A stretch of DNA of 64,000 nt from Pseudoxanthomonas daejeonensis (GCF_010093205.1 NZ_PDWN01000014.1:1-64000); one strand, 5' to 3'; positions 8,011 through 17,492 are shown, numbered from the stretch's first letter. Notes: generated from the sequence alone by a model not told the origin. Made by a program: numbers and translations.

Positions 8011-9291
8011 GTGACCAGTCCCTATCCACCCAGCTGGTACGCCGCCAGCGCCAAGCCACTGCCGCAACAGCCGGCGCTGCAGGGCGCGCTGTCCGACGCG
8101 GACGTGTGCATCCTCGGCGCCGGTTACACCGGCCTGTCGGCTGCGCTGGAACTGGCCGAAGCCGGATACCGCGTGGTCGTACTGGAGGCGCAAAGGATCG
8201 GATGGGGCGCTTCGGGCCGCAACGGCGGCCAGGCCATCGTCGGCTACGGCTGCGAGCAGTCGAAGCTGGAAGGCCTGCTCGGCCAGGACGCCGCGCGCGT
8301 GCTGTTCGATCTTTCGCGCGAAGGCATGGACCTGCTGCGCGCGCGCATCGCCCGCCATGGCATCGAATGCGACTGGCGTGAAGGCCACGCCCACGTGCCG
8401 ATCAAGCCGCGACAGGAACGCGAGCTGCGCGCCGGCATCGTCGAGATGGCCGAGAAGTACGACTACCCGCTGCAATGGTGGGACCGGCGACGCCTGCGCG
8501 ACGAACTCGAGAGCGACCGCTACCTCGGTGCGGTCTACGACGCGGCCAGCGGCCACTTGCATCCGCTCGAATACGCTTTCGGCCTGGCCCGCGCCGCGCT
8601 GGCGGCCGGGGTGCGGATCTTCGAGCACTCGCCGGTGGTCGAGCTGGTGCGCGGCAACCGGCCGCGGATGCGCACCGCGCACGGCGAAGTCATGGCCGAT
8701 TTCGCGGTGATCGCAGGCAACGCCTGGCTGCGCGGGGTCGCGCCGGAACTGGAGTCGCGGGTGATGCCGGTGGGCACGTACATCGCCGCCACCGCGCCAT
8801 TGGGACCGGAGGCGGCGCACGCGCTCATCCGCAACGACATGGCCGTGGCCGACGTGAACTGGGCGCTGGATTATTTCCGCCTCAGCCGCGACCACCGCCT
8901 GCTGTTCGGCGGCCGCGCCAGCTATTCCAGCTATCCGCCGCCGAACCTGCGCGGCGTGATGCGCAAGCGCATCCGTGCCGTATTCCCGCAGCTCGCCGCA
9001 GTTCCGGTCGAATACCTGTGGGGCGGTTATGTCGACATCTCGCTCAACCGCGCCCCGCACTGGGGCCGGCTGGCGCCGAACGTGTACTTCGCGCAGGGAT
9101 TCTCCGGGCACGGCTTGGCCAGCACCGGCCTGGCCGGCACGCTCATCGCCGAGGCGATCCGCGGGCAGTCGCAGCGGCTGGACCTGTTCGCCCGGATCCC
9201 GCACCACCCGTTCCCCGGCGGACGCGCGCTGCGCACGCCGCTGCTGGTACTGGCGATGGCCTGGTACCGGATGCGCGATGTGTTGTGGTGA
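8011..9291 (+). CDS. puuB: Gamma-glutamylputrescine oxidase (FAD-dependent, PuuB-like)
   Basis: A 426-aa DAO-family flavoprotein. PuuB oxidises gamma-glutamylputrescine to the aminobutyraldehyde with release of ammonia and peroxide. The dinucleotide-binding motif ILGAGYTG (residues 34-41) follows a short SYPPSWYAAS-type N terminus common to this family, then GASGRNGGQ for FAD, and a C-terminal FAQGFSGHGLA. The start is GTG at 8011, with GGGAGGG 8-14 bases upstream. It follows the ligase gene after 261 bases that contain the structured element. Confidence 0.9.
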   Translation: MTSPYPPSWYAASAKPLPQQPALQGALSDADVCILGAGYTGLSAALELAEAGYRVVVLEAQRIGWGASGRNGGQAIVGYGCEQSKLEGLLGQDAARVLFDLSREGMDLLRARIARHGIECDWREGHAHVPIKPRQERELRAGIVEMAEKYDYPLQWWDRRRLRDELESDRYLGAVYDAASGHLHPLEYAFGLARAALAAGVRIFEHSPVVELVRGNRPRMRTAHGEVMADFAVIAGNAWLRGVAPELESRVMPVGTYIAATAPLGPEAAHALIRNDMAVADVNWALDYFRLSRDHRLLFGGRASYSSYPPPNLRGVMRKRIRAVFPQLAAVPVEYLWGGYVDISLNRAPHWGRLAPNVYFAQGFSGHGLASTGLAGTLIAEAIRGQSQRLDLFARIPHHPFPGGRALRTPLLVLAMAWYRMRDVLW

Positions 9292-9313
9292 TTGCCTGCG
9301 GTGCATCCGGCAA

Positions 9314-9327
9314 TTGATCGCGATCAA
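9314..9327 (+). promoter_or_regulatory. Perfect FNR/Anr box upstream of bacteriohemerythrin
   Basis: TTGATCGCGATCAA is an exact match to the FNR consensus TTGAT-N4-ATCAA. A -10-like TAGCCT at 9350-9355 would start transcription near 9362, which puts the box centre at about -41.5, the classic activating position. This predicts induction of the downstream gene at low oxygen. Confidence 0.75.
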
Positions 9328-9384
9328 GGCAACACGCGCCACTGCCCCCTAGCCTGCGCGCACCCCCTGCATTCCGGAACGCGC

Positions 9385-9846
9385 ATGGCCCTGCTGCTCT
9401 GGCAAGACGACCTCAACACCGGGATCGAGGTGATCGACGACCAGCACCGTCGCATCGTCTCGATGATCAACCAGCTGCACCAGGCGCAGATCGGCGCCTC
9501 GGCGCTGGTGGTGGCCGACGTGATCGACGAACTGGTCGACTACACCCTCTCCCACTTCGCCTTCGAGGAAGAGCTGATGGAGGAGGCCGGCTACCCGTTC
9601 TGCTCCGCGCACAAGCGCGTGCACGAGGTGTTCACCAAACGGGTCACCGAGTACCGGATGCGCTTCCAGGCCGGCGAGGACGTGGTCGACGAACTGAAGA
9701 GCATGCTCTCGCGCTGGCTGTTCAACCACATCCGCAACGATGACCGCGCGTACTCGGAACAGGTGCGCCGACACCTGGACCGCTTCGCCCGCGAGCACGA
9801 GCAGGGCGGCTGGCTGACGCGCACGGTCAGGCGCCTGTTCCACTGA
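9385..9846 (+). CDS. Bacteriohemerythrin (oxygen-binding diiron protein)
   Basis: A 153-aa cytoplasmic hemerythrin-domain protein. These bind O2 at a diiron site, for oxygen sensing, delivery or storage. All seven ligands are in place: His21, His57, Glu61, His76, His80, His115 and Asp120, with the family spacing. The start [13 protein letters not shown] is the usual opening of the family. A perfect FNR box lies 58 bases upstream of the ATG, so expression is probably raised under oxygen limitation. The gene stands alone, followed by a GTAG repeat pair. Confidence 0.93.
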   Translation: MALLLWQDDLNTGIEVIDDQHRRIVSMINQLHQAQIGASALVVADVIDELVDYTLSHFAFEEELMEEAGYPFCSAHKRVHEVFTKRVTEYRMRFQAGEDVVDELKSMLSRWLFNHIRNDDRAYSEQVRRHLDRFAREHEQGGWLTRTVRRLFH

Positions 9847-9862
9847 GTACCGGGAGGGACGG

Positions 9863-9930
9863 AGCCGGGCCAGCCCGGCTCTACAGCCAGGGCGCGGGAC
9901 GGCTTCTCGTAGAGCCGGGCTTGCCCGGCT
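9863..9930. repeat. SMAG-like GTAG repeat pair in a convergent gap
   Basis: Two inverted units face each other: 9863-9884 (reverse) and 9909-9930 (forward, GTAGAGCCGGGC then TTGCCCGGCT). GTAG followed by a GC-rich palindrome is the pattern described for Stenotrophomonas SMAG elements. The pair lies between the convergent hemerythrin and MFS genes and could end transcription both ways. Confidence 0.75.
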
Positions 9931-9951
9931 GCACCGCGCCGGAGCGCGCGA

Positions 9952-11214
9952 TCAGTCCAGCGGCTCCTTCGGCACCCAGAACAGCGCCAGCAAGGTCAGC
10001 GCCGCCATCCCGCTCAGGTACCAGCCGACCGCGGCGATGCCATGGCTGCCGGCCAGGCGCGTGGCGATGTACGGCGCCGGCGAGGCACCGAGGATGCCGG
10101 CGAGGTTGAACGCCAGCGAGGCACCCGTATAACGCACGGGAGTGGGGAACATCTCGGCCAGGATCGTGCCGCACGGCCCGTAGGTCAGCCCCATCAGCCC
10201 CAGCCCCAGGCACAGGAACAGCAGCACCTGCACCGGGTGGCCGGCGGCGAACAGCGGCTCGAACAGCAGGCCGAAGGCGATGATTCCCAGCGTGGCCAGG
10301 ATCATCGCCCGGCGCCGGCCGCTGCGGTCGGCATACATCGCCGACAGCGGGATGGTCGCGGCGAAGCACAGCACGCCCACCATCTGCAGCAGCAGGAACT
10401 CCTGGCGGCCGTAGCCCAGCTGCGAGGTGCCCCAGCTCAGCGCGAACACCGTCATCAGGTAGAACAGGACGAAGGTCGCCATCAGCGACAGCGTGCCGAC
10501 CAGCAGCATGCGCGAATGCCGGCGCAGCACGGTGGCCATGGGCAGGCGCTCGCGCTCGTCGCGGTCCACGGTCTTCTGGAACGCCGGGGTCTCGGTGATG
10601 CGCAGGCGTACCCACAGCCCGACCAGCACCAGCGCGGCGCTGGCGATGAACGGGATGCGCCAGCCCCAGGCCATGAACTGCGCTTCATCGAGGAACGCGG
10701 CCAGCAGCAGGAACATGCCGGTCGAGCACAGGAACCCCAGTGGCGCGCCCAGCTGCGGGAACATGCCGTACCAGGCGCGCTTGCCCGGCGGCGCGTTCTC
10801 GGTCGCCAGCAGCACCGCACCGCCCCACTCCCCGCCCAGGCCCAGGCCCTGGCCGAACCGGCACAACGCCAGCAGCGCCGGTGCGGCCACGCCGATCTGC
10901 GCATAGGTGGGCAGCAGGCCGATCAGGACCGTGGAGATGCCCATGGTCAGCAGGGCCGCCACCAGGGTGGCCTTGCGCCCGATCCGGTCGCCGTAATGGC
11001 CGAACAGCGCCGATCCCAGCGGCCGGGCGAAGAAGGCCAGGGCGAACGTGGCCAGCGACTGCAGGGTCGCCGCCGCCGGCTCGGCGCTCGGGAAGAACAG
11101 GTGCGGGAACACCAGCACCGCCGCGGTGGCGTAGATGTAGAAATCGAAGAACTCGATCGTCGTACCGATGAGGCTGGCGAACAGGACGCGGCGTGGAGAA
11201 GCGGGTGCACTCAT
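9952..11214 (-). CDS. MFS transporter, metabolite:H+ symporter type
   Basis: A 420-aa, 12-helix major facilitator protein of the metabolite:H+ symporter (MHS/ShiA-ProP) group. It shows the signature opening IGTTIEFFDFYIYATAA, the loop 2-3 motif GHYGDRIGRK, and GLGLGGEWGGAVLLATENAPPGKR-like text in helix 4-5 (cited here only in part: GEWGGAVLLA). These proteins import organic acids or zwitterions with protons. Close to polyamine genes it might carry a related carboxylate, but nothing in the sequence fixes the substrate. Start ATG 11214 matches the family N terminus. Confidence 0.88.
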   Translation of the reverse strand: MSAPASPRRVLFASLIGTTIEFFDFYIYATAAVLVFPHLFFPSAEPAAATLQSLATFALAFFARPLGSALFGHYGDRIGRKATLVAALLTMGISTVLIGLLPTYAQIGVAAPALLALCRFGQGLGLGGEWGGAVLLATENAPPGKRAWYGMFPQLGAPLGFLCSTGMFLLLAAFLDEAQFMAWGWRIPFIASAALVLVGLWVRLRITETPAFQKTVDRDERERLPMATVLRRHSRMLLVGTLSLMATFVLFYLMTVFALSWGTSQLGYGRQEFLLLQMVGVLCFAATIPLSAMYADRSGRRRAMILATLGIIAFGLLFEPLFAAGHPVQVLLFLCLGLGLMGLTYGPCGTILAEMFPTPVRYTGASLAFNLAGILGASPAPYIATRLAGSHGIAAVGWYLSGMAALTLLALFWVPKEPLD

Positions 11215-11550
11215 CGGTGGCAGGCGGCGGCGTGAAGTCGGACCGATTCTGGCAGATATGCGGCGGCCGCAAGGTCGGACCACCCGGTCCCGGGAGAGCC
11301 GCTCGCGCGGCCCCGTGCGACCGACCCGTCACCCACCGTCGGCTGCCCACGGAATCGGCCGTGGCGCAAGCGTTGCCCGGCTGACGCTGGCCCGTCAGAA
11401 TCCGCATCGCCACGTCGCACCGCGGCCGCAGCCGGCCCCGTCCGCCTCCCGCCGCACGCAGAATCACTTGACGCAATGCCCTCCACGGGCCGATGACGCC
11501 GCGCGCGTCCGAACGCCCCGCCCCCCGCCTGAACGCAGAATGGAATCGCC
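11215..11550. other. Divergent intergenic gap without a recognisable gene
   Basis: This 336-base region separates the MFS gene (leftward) from the RND pair (rightward). I see no credible reading frame and no repeat. TTGACG at 11469-11474 is a possible -35 for the RND operon but its -10 partner is poor. No regulator gene of the TetR or LysR kind is present, unlike many RND loci. Confidence 0.4.
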
Positions 11551-12750
11551 ATGGCCTCACGCAATCCGACCATCCAACCCGCTCGCGAGCCGTCGTTTGC
11601 GCGGCGCATGACCCTGATGCTGATCGGCGTCGCCGTGATCTTCGGTGGCGTATTCGCAATCAAGGCGTTCATGGGCAAGGCGACCAACGATTTCTTCGAC
11701 AACATGCCGCAGCCGCCGGTCGAGGTCAGCACCTTCGACACGCGCGAAGAGCAGTGGAGCGGCAATGCCGAGGCGGTCGGCACGCTGGTGGCCGACAACG
11801 GCACCGACGTGACCACCGAGGCCGGCGGCGTGGTCCAGTCCATCGCCTTCGAGTCCGGGCAGGCCGTGCGCAAGGGCGACCTGCTCCTGCAGCTGAACAC
11901 CGCCAACGAACAGGCCCAGCTCAAGGCACTTGATACGGCCGCCCGCCTGGCCATCACCCAGCGCGACCGCTGGCGCGAGCTGGGCGAGCAGAAGCTGGTC
12001 TCGCGTTCGGAAGTGGACGAGCGCATCGCCGATGCGGCCACCACCCAGGCGCAGGCCGAGGCGCAGCGCGCCCTGATCGCGCAGAAGACCATCCGCGCCC
12101 CGTTCGACGGCGTGCTGGGCATCCGCAAGGTCAACCTCGGCCAGTACCTCAATCCGGGCGACCCGATCGTCAGCCTGCAGGCCCTGGATCCGATCCACGT
12201 CGACTTCACCCTGCCCGAGCAGCGCATGAACCAGGTCGCGATCGGCACGCCGGTGCGGCTGGACGTCGATGCCCGGCCCGGCGAGCCGTTCGAAGCCAAG
12301 GTCAGCGCCATCGAGCCTTCGGTGGACGCCAGCACCCGCAACTTCAAGGTGCGCGCGTCCCTGGCCAACCCGGACGGCGAACTGCGTCCGGGCACCTTCG
12401 GCCGGGTCGGCTTCGACCTGGGCCAGGCCAGCAACGTGGTCGTCGTGCCGCAGACCGCGGTCAGCTTCAACCCGTACGGCAACTCCGTGTATGTGGTCGT
12501 CGATGCACCGAAGCCGGCCGCCGGTGCGGAGCCGGCCGAGGGCATGCCGCAGCCGACCCACGTGGTCAAGCAGCGCTTCGTCACCACCGGCCCGTCGCGT
12601 GGCGACCTGGTCGGCATCACCGACGGGCTCAAGCCCGGCGAGGTGGTGGTGACCAGTGGCCTGCTGCGCCTGCGAAATGATGCGGGCGTGACCATCAACA
12701 ACAAGGTGCAGCCGGCGGCGCAGGACAAGCCCGAGCCCGAGAACCGCTGA
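11551..12750 (+). CDS. RND efflux periplasmic adaptor (MFP/HlyD family)
   Basis: A 399-aa membrane fusion protein linking an inner-membrane RND pump to an outer-membrane channel. It has one N-terminal membrane segment (about residues 15-40), a lipoyl/barrel-sandwich region (GGVVQSIAFESGQAVRKGD), a short coiled hairpin, the second lipoyl half (RAPFDGVLGIRKVNLGQYLNPGD region) and a beta-barrel domain. It lies 86 bases before the pump gene. No outer-membrane partner is adjacent, so a shared TolC-like channel is likely. Confidence 0.92.
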   Translation: MASRNPTIQPAREPSFARRMTLMLIGVAVIFGGVFAIKAFMGKATNDFFDNMPQPPVEVSTFDTREEQWSGNAEAVGTLVADNGTDVTTEAGGVVQSIAFESGQAVRKGDLLLQLNTANEQAQLKALDTAARLAITQRDRWRELGEQKLVSRSEVDERIADAATTQAQAEAQRALIAQKTIRAPFDGVLGIRKVNLGQYLNPGDPIVSLQALDPIHVDFTLPEQRMNQVAIGTPVRLDVDARPGEPFEAKVSAIEPSVDASTRNFKVRASLANPDGELRPGTFGRVGFDLGQASNVVVVPQTAVSFNPYGNSVYVVVDAPKPAAGAEPAEGMPQPTHVVKQRFVTTGPSRGDLVGITDGLKPGEVVVTSGLLRLRNDAGVTINNKVQPAAQDKPEPENR

Positions 12751-12836
12751 GCCGTCGCGACGGCGCGCGCGCCTGGCGCCGCGCCGCCCTTACCTTCTTT
12801 CCGGCCGACTCCCCTCGGGAGCGGCGGAGGACCCGG

Positions 12837-15800
12837 ATGAAATTCACCGATATCTTCATCAACAAGCCGGTGCTGGCGATGGTCGTCAGCCTGTTCATCC
12901 TGCTGCTGGGGCTGCGCTCGTTCAACGAACTGAACGTGCGCCAGTACCCCGAGCTGCAGAACGCCGTCGTCACGGTCAACACCGCCTATTACGGCGCCGA
13001 CGCGGACCTGATGCAGGGCTTCGTCACCACGCCGCTCGAGCGCGAAGTGGCCAGCGCCGAGGGCATCGACTACCTGACCTCGACCAGCGCCGCGGGCATC
13101 AGCACGATCCAGGCCTACATCCGCCTGGACCATGACGCCAACGAGGCGCTCACCCAGATCGCGGCCAAGGTCAACAAGCTGCGCAGCCAGCTGCCGGCCG
13201 AATCCGAAGACCCGGTGATCGACCTGCAGCAGGGCCAGCAGATCGCGGCGATGTACGTGTCCTTCGCCAGCGACCAGCTCAACAACAACCAGATCACCGA
13301 CTACCTGATGCGCGCGGTCGAACCACGCATCGCCACGATCCCGGGCGTGCAGCGCGCCGACATCCTGGGCGCCGGCACCTTCGCCATGCGCGTGTGGATG
13401 AAGCCCGACCGCATGGCCGCGCTGGGCGTGACCGCCAGCGACGTGCATGCCGCGCTGCAGGCCAACAACGTGCTGTCCGCGCTGGGCTCGACCAAGGGCC
13501 AGATGGTCTCGGTCGACCTGACCGCGCGCACCGACCTGCGCAGCGCGGAGGAATTCCGCCAGCTGATCGTGCGCGAGCAGGAAGGCGCGATCGTCCGCCT
13601 GGGCGAGATCGCCGACGTGGAGCTGGGCTCGGAGAACTACGGCACTTCGGTGCGGATCAACGGCGATGCCGCGACCTTCATGGGCATCTTCGTCTCGCCC
13701 GACGCCAATTCGCTGGAAGTGATCGAGGAGGTCCGCAAGGTCTGGGACAACGAAATCCTGCCGCAGCTGCCCGAAGGCATCGTCGCCAGCATCCCCTACG
13801 ACAGCACCGAATCGATCCAGGACGCGATCAACGAGGTGGTCAAGACGATCATCGAGGCGGTGGTCATCGTGATCGTGGTGATCTTCCTGTTCCTGGGCTC
13901 GCTGCGCAGCGTGATCATCCCGGCGGTCACCGTGCCGCTGTCGCTGGTGGGCGCGCTGTTCCTGATGCTGCTGATGGGCTTCACCATCAACCTGCTGACC
14001 CTGCTGGCGATGGTGCTGGCGATCGGCATCGTCGTTGACGACGCGATCATCGTGCTGGAGAACATCCATCGCCACATCGAGGAGGGCATGAGCCCGCACG
14101 ACGCCTCGATCAAGGGCGCGCGCGAGCTGGCCTGGCCGGTGGTGGCGATGACCACGACCCTGGTCGCGGTGTACCTGCCGATCGGCTTCCAGGGCGGCCT
14201 GACCGGCGTGCTGTTCACCGAGTTCGCCTTCACCCTGGCCGGCTCGGTGCTGCTGTCGGGCATCATCGCCCTGACCCTGTCGCCGATGATGTGCGCCAAG
14301 CTGCTCAAGCCGCACAGCGAGCACGGCAAGACCCGGCTCGAGAGCTGGCTGGATGCGCGCTTCGAATCGCTGCGCACCGGTTACGAGCGGCGCCTGCACA
14401 GCGCACTGGAGACCCGCGGCGTGATCGCGGTCTTCGGGGCACTGGTGCTGGTCTCGTGCGTGTTCCTGTACATGACCGCGCCGAAGGAGCCGGCCCCGCT
14501 GGAGGACGAAGGCTTCATCTTCGCGGTCGGCAGCGCCGACGCGTACACCACGCTGGACTACGTGGAGCGCTACACCGAAGAACTGGAAACCGCGGTCAAG
14601 GACATCCCCGAGATCAACGACTTCTTCCTGTTCAACGGCGGTTTCGGCGGCGGCGGCGGCGCCAGCAACAGTGCCATGGGCGGCTTCGTGCTCAAGCCCT
14701 GGAGCCAGCGCGACCGCTCGACCAACCAGATCCTGCAGCAGGAACTGCAACCCAAGCTGGCTTCGATCACCGGCCTGAACACCTTCGCCCTGGTGCCACC
14801 CTCCCTGCCTACCGCCGGCGGCGACGGTGGCGGCGGCGAGTTCCTGGTCCTGGGTATCGGCTCCCTGGCGCAGCTCAGCGAGCTGTCCGACGCGATCCTG
14901 CAGAAGGCGATGGAGAGCCGCCGCTTCATTTTCCTGGACAAGGACCTGAAGATCGACAAGCCGCGCATCGAGGTGCAGATCGACCGCGAGAAGGCGGCCC
15001 TGCTCGGCATCGACATGCGCACCCTGGCCGCGGACATGGCCGCGATGCTCTCGGGCGGCTACGTCAACCGCTTCGCGATGGAGAACCGCTCCTACCGGGT
15101 CATCCCGCAGGTGCAGCGCAGCGACCGGCTCAATGCCGCGCAGCTGGAGAACTACTACACCCGCACCCGCGACGGCGAGCTGGTACCGCTGTCGACCCTG
15201 GTAACGCTGAAGGAAACCGCGCAGCCGCAGACGCTCAAGCGCTTCCAGCAGCTCAACGCGGTCGGCATCACCTTCGCCCCGCGCCCAGGCGTGTCCAAGG
15301 GCGAGGCGCTGCGCGTGCTGGAGGCCGCCGCCGCCGAAGTGCTGCCGCAGGGCTACAGCGTCGACTACGCCGGCGAGTCGCGCCAGTTCAAGCAGGAGGG
15401 CGCGGCGATGCTGGTGACACTGGCCTTCGCCCTGATCGCGATCTTCCTGGTCCTGGCCGCGCAGTTCGAGAGCTTCCGCGACGCGCTGATCATGCTGATC
15501 ACCGTGCCGATGGCGATCTCCGGCGCGCTGCTGGTGCTCAATGCGCTGGCTTTGCTGGCCGGCGTGCTGCAGTTCTCCGGGATCGAGGCGTTCCCGGGCA
15601 TGAGCATCAACATCTACACCCAGGTCGGCCTGGTCACACTGATCGGCGTGATCGCCAAGCACGGCATCCTGATCGTGGAGTTCGCCAACAAGCTGCAGCA
15701 ACAGGGCCTGTCCAAGCGCGAGGCGATCGAGCAGGCCACCGGCATCCGCCTGCGCCCGGTGCTGATGACCACCGCCGCGCTGGTGTTCGCCATGTTCCCG

Positions 15801-15998
15801 CTGCTGATCGCCAACGGCCCCGGTGCCGCGGCCCGCTTCTCGATGGGCATGGTGATCGCCGCCGGCATGACGATCGGCACCGCGTTCACCCTGTTCGTGC
15901 TGCCCGCGGTCTACCTGTACCTGGCCCGCGACCACAGCCACGACCGTGCGGCCATCGAAGCCGAACCCGGCGAGGCGCCGGAACCGCAGGTTTACTGA
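12837..15998 (+). CDS. RND multidrug efflux permease (HAE1 family)
   Basis: A 1053-aa inner-membrane pump that expels hydrophobic or amphipathic compounds using proton flow. It starts MKFTDIFINKPVLAMVVSL, typical of the MexB/AcrB-related group, has two large periplasmic loops, and carries the helix 4 proton-relay motif AIGIVVDDAIIVLEN with the paired aspartates. The C-terminal half repeats the pattern, with GVIAKHGILIVEFAN. A glycine-rich loop (about residue 605, GGFGGGGGASNS) lies in the second periplasmic region and is longer than usual. GCGGAGG ribosome site before the ATG. Cargo is not predictable. Confidence 0.93.
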   Translation: MKFTDIFINKPVLAMVVSLFILLLGLRSFNELNVRQYPELQNAVVTVNTAYYGADADLMQGFVTTPLEREVASAEGIDYLTSTSAAGISTIQAYIRLDHDANEALTQIAAKVNKLRSQLPAESEDPVIDLQQGQQIAAMYVSFASDQLNNNQITDYLMRAVEPRIATIPGVQRADILGAGTFAMRVWMKPDRMAALGVTASDVHAALQANNVLSALGSTKGQMVSVDLTARTDLRSAEEFRQLIVREQEGAIVRLGEIADVELGSENYGTSVRINGDAATFMGIFVSPDANSLEVIEEVRKVWDNEILPQLPEGIVASIPYDSTESIQDAINEVVKTIIEAVVIVIVVIFLFLGSLRSVIIPAVTVPLSLVGALFLMLLMGFTINLLTLLAMVLAIGIVVDDAIIVLENIHRHIEEGMSPHDASIKGARELAWPVVAMTTTLVAVYLPIGFQGGLTGVLFTEFAFTLAGSVLLSGIIALTLSPMMCAKLLKPHSEHGKTRLESWLDARFESLRTGYERRLHSALETRGVIAVFGALVLVSCVFLYMTAPKEPAPLEDEGFIFAVGSADAYTTLDYVERYTEELETAVKDIPEINDFFLFNGGFGGGGGASNSAMGGFVLKPWSQRDRSTNQILQQELQPKLASITGLNTFALVPPSLPTAGGDGGGGEFLVLGIGSLAQLSELSDAILQKAMESRRFIFLDKDLKIDKPRIEVQIDREKAALLGIDMRTLAADMAAMLSGGYVNRFAMENRSYRVIPQVQRSDRLNAAQLENYYTRTRDGELVPLSTLVTLKETAQPQTLKRFQQLNAVGITFAPRPGVSKGEALRVLEAAAAEVLPQGYSVDYAGESRQFKQEGAAMLVTLAFALIAIFLVLAAQFESFRDALIMLITVPMAISGALLVLNALALLAGVLQFSGIEAFPGMSINIYTQVGLVTLIGVIAKHGILIVEFANKLQQQGLSKREAIEQATGIRLRPVLMTTAALVFAMFPLLIANGPGAAARFSMGMVIAAGMTIGTAFTLFVLPAVYLYLARDHSHDRAAIEAEPGEAPEPQVY

Positions 15999-16005
15999 GG
16001 TCCAT

Positions 16006-16046
16006 CGCCACGACGGCTCCCCCGGGAGTCCGTCGTGGCGCCCTTT
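16006..16046 (+). terminator. Rho-independent-type terminator after the RND operon
   Basis: An 11-bp stem (16006-16016 with 16030-16040) with an inner CTCCC/GGGAG pairing is followed by CCTTTG. It begins 8 bases after the pump stop codon. The T-run is short (TTT), so efficiency may be moderate. Confidence 0.65.
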
Positions 16047-16064
16047 GAACGACCACCTGACGGC

Positions 16065-16361
16065 CTAGTCGAAGATCCCCACCGCCAGCTCCGCCCAGAC
16101 CAGCGCGAAGGCCAGGCCCACGGCCGCGATCGCAAGGAGCCGGCTTGGCCGGTTCTTGAACAGCCGCACCGCCACTTCGCACGCGCTGCACGCCGCCAGC
16201 AGCATCGCGCCGAAAACCAGGAAGTCCCCGGGACCCCAGGTGACCTCGCGGGTGAACTGCATCGCCAGCGCGGGCAATGCAAGCAGGATCGCGGCCCCGC
16301 CCCACATCAGCCGGCGCCAGCCGCGGCCGGACCGAGCCGGTATTTCGCTGTTGCCTTCCAT
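16065..16361 (-). CDS. Small membrane protein, three predicted helices
   Basis: A 98-aa protein I do not recognise. After a basic N terminus (GRGWRRLMWGG) it has three hydrophobic segments at about residues 20-36, 45-62 and 75-95, ending in AELAVGIFD. A short charged loop (RLFKNRPSR) separates the last two. It converges on the RND operon, with the terminator between them. Codon use fits the genome. Role unknown. Confidence 0.65.
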   Translation of the reverse strand: MEGNSEIPARSGRGWRRLMWGGAAILLALPALAMQFTREVTWGPGDFLVFGAMLLAACSACEVAVRLFKNRPSRLLAIAAVGLAFALVWAELAVGIFD

Positions 16362-16546
16362 CGTCGCCTCTCCCGTGTATCGGTGCGCAATCGGCCGGCC
16401 GCGGCGATGGCGCCCTCGGTCCGTCCGGGTCGGCAGCTTCGCCGATCGCGGCGAGTCCGGCGCGGTCCGAAGGTGAAGCGTGGGCGAAGTCGCCGGCCTG
16501 CGTTATCCTCGGCCGCGATGCCTTCCCCCGGACATGGGCACGCCAG

Positions 16547-16756
16547 ATGGACGAAGCCGATCCCGAAGTGGTCGCGATGCTCGATGCGCTGGAGGCAGGC
16601 CTGCCGCGGCTGATCATGGACACCCCGCCGTACGAACTGATGGATGCCTTCGCCGACGCGGCCGAGGCGATCGCCGGCGTGGCCGGGCCCGAGCACGCGT
16701 CCTACGTGAGTGCACGCCTGCAGGCGATGGCGGCGACGCTGCCGCTGGGCTACTAG
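16547..16756 (+). CDS. Small acidic hypothetical protein
   Basis: A 69-aa acidic protein (MDEADPEVVAMLDALEAGL start, LPLGY end), with predicted helices and no membrane segment or metal motif. The ATG at 16547 was chosen because upstream codons lose the acidic, helical character; no strong ribosome site is visible. TTATCCT at 16503-16509 may be a -10 box. It is divergent from the preceding small membrane protein gene. Not recognised; could be a conserved xanthomonad orphan. Confidence 0.5.
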   Translation: MDEADPEVVAMLDALEAGLPRLIMDTPPYELMDAFADAAEAIAGVAGPEHASYVSARLQAMAATLPLGY

Positions 16757-16949
16757 CGGGACGCAGTCCCGGGTTTCCGCGCAGGCGCCCGAACCGGCGC
16801 GTGCCCGCCGGCCCGACCGCCCGTGGCGCGCCGCGAACACGTGCGGGCGGCCACCGCCCTACCCTGCCGCTGGTCTCCCCACCTCCGGCACATGGCCCGG
16901 CGATGGCGGCGGTCTATCTTCGATCCAGCCTGGACCCGGGAATCCCTCG

Positions 16950-17381
16950 ATGCCGCAGATTTCGACCTTGCGCCTGTGCCTGCTGCGCGGCATGTACCTG
17001 CTGATCGCCGTCGGGCTCGGACTGACGATCTGGCCTTCGATCATCGCGCCCTCCAGTCCGGCCGCCGATCCGCATTCGGTGATCCGCGCCCTGCTCGGCG
17101 GGCTTTCGCTGATGTGCCTGCTGGGCCTGCGCCATCCGCTGAAGATGCTGCCGCTGCTGCTGTTCGAACTGGCCTGGAAGGTCATCTGGGTGGTCGCCTC
17201 CGCGCTGCCGGCCTGGCGCGCCGGCACCCTGGATGCCTACGGCAGCGAAAGCCTGTTCGCCTGCCTGATGGGCGTGGTGCTGGTGCCGCTGGTGGTGCCA
17301 TGGGGCCATGTCTGGCGCACCTATGTGCGGGGTCCGGGTGAACCGTGGCGCGTGCGCCGTGGGGCCGCCGCCCCACGCTGA
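16950..17381 (+). CDS. Four-helix membrane protein of unknown function
   Basis: A 143-aa inner-membrane protein with hydrophobic segments at about residues 12-32, 45-62, 68-88 and 103-124. The middle loop has GLRHPLKMLPLLLFELAWK, which looks like a conserved core, and the C terminus is arginine-rich (GEPWRVRRGAA). The ATG at 16950 starts the first helix region properly. It lies just ahead of the RIO kinase gene on the same strand, 111 bases apart. I cannot name a family with confidence. Confidence 0.65.
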   Translation: MPQISTLRLCLLRGMYLLIAVGLGLTIWPSIIAPSSPAADPHSVIRALLGGLSLMCLLGLRHPLKMLPLLLFELAWKVIWVVASALPAWRAGTLDAYGSESLFACLMGVVLVPLVVPWGHVWRTYVRGPGEPWRVRRGAAAPR

Positions 17382-17492
17382 CAGCCACGCGGCGGGGCCG
17401 CGCCGGGACTGCGATTGGCCGCGGCGGACCGGAGATGCGAAAATCACGCATCCACGGCCGTGCCCGCCACGGCCCCCACCTTCCGGAATCCA

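Noticed and set aside
12751-12836. GC-rich inverted bases between adaptor and pump considered as a terminator
   Set aside because: No T-run, and the two genes form one functional operon.
11211-15941. A 1576-codon open frame on the minus strand opposite the RND genes
   Set aside because: It is the antisense shadow of the pump and adaptor genes. It is low in complexity (His, Gln, Arg, Asp rich) and has no domain; such frames are common opposite GC-rich genes.
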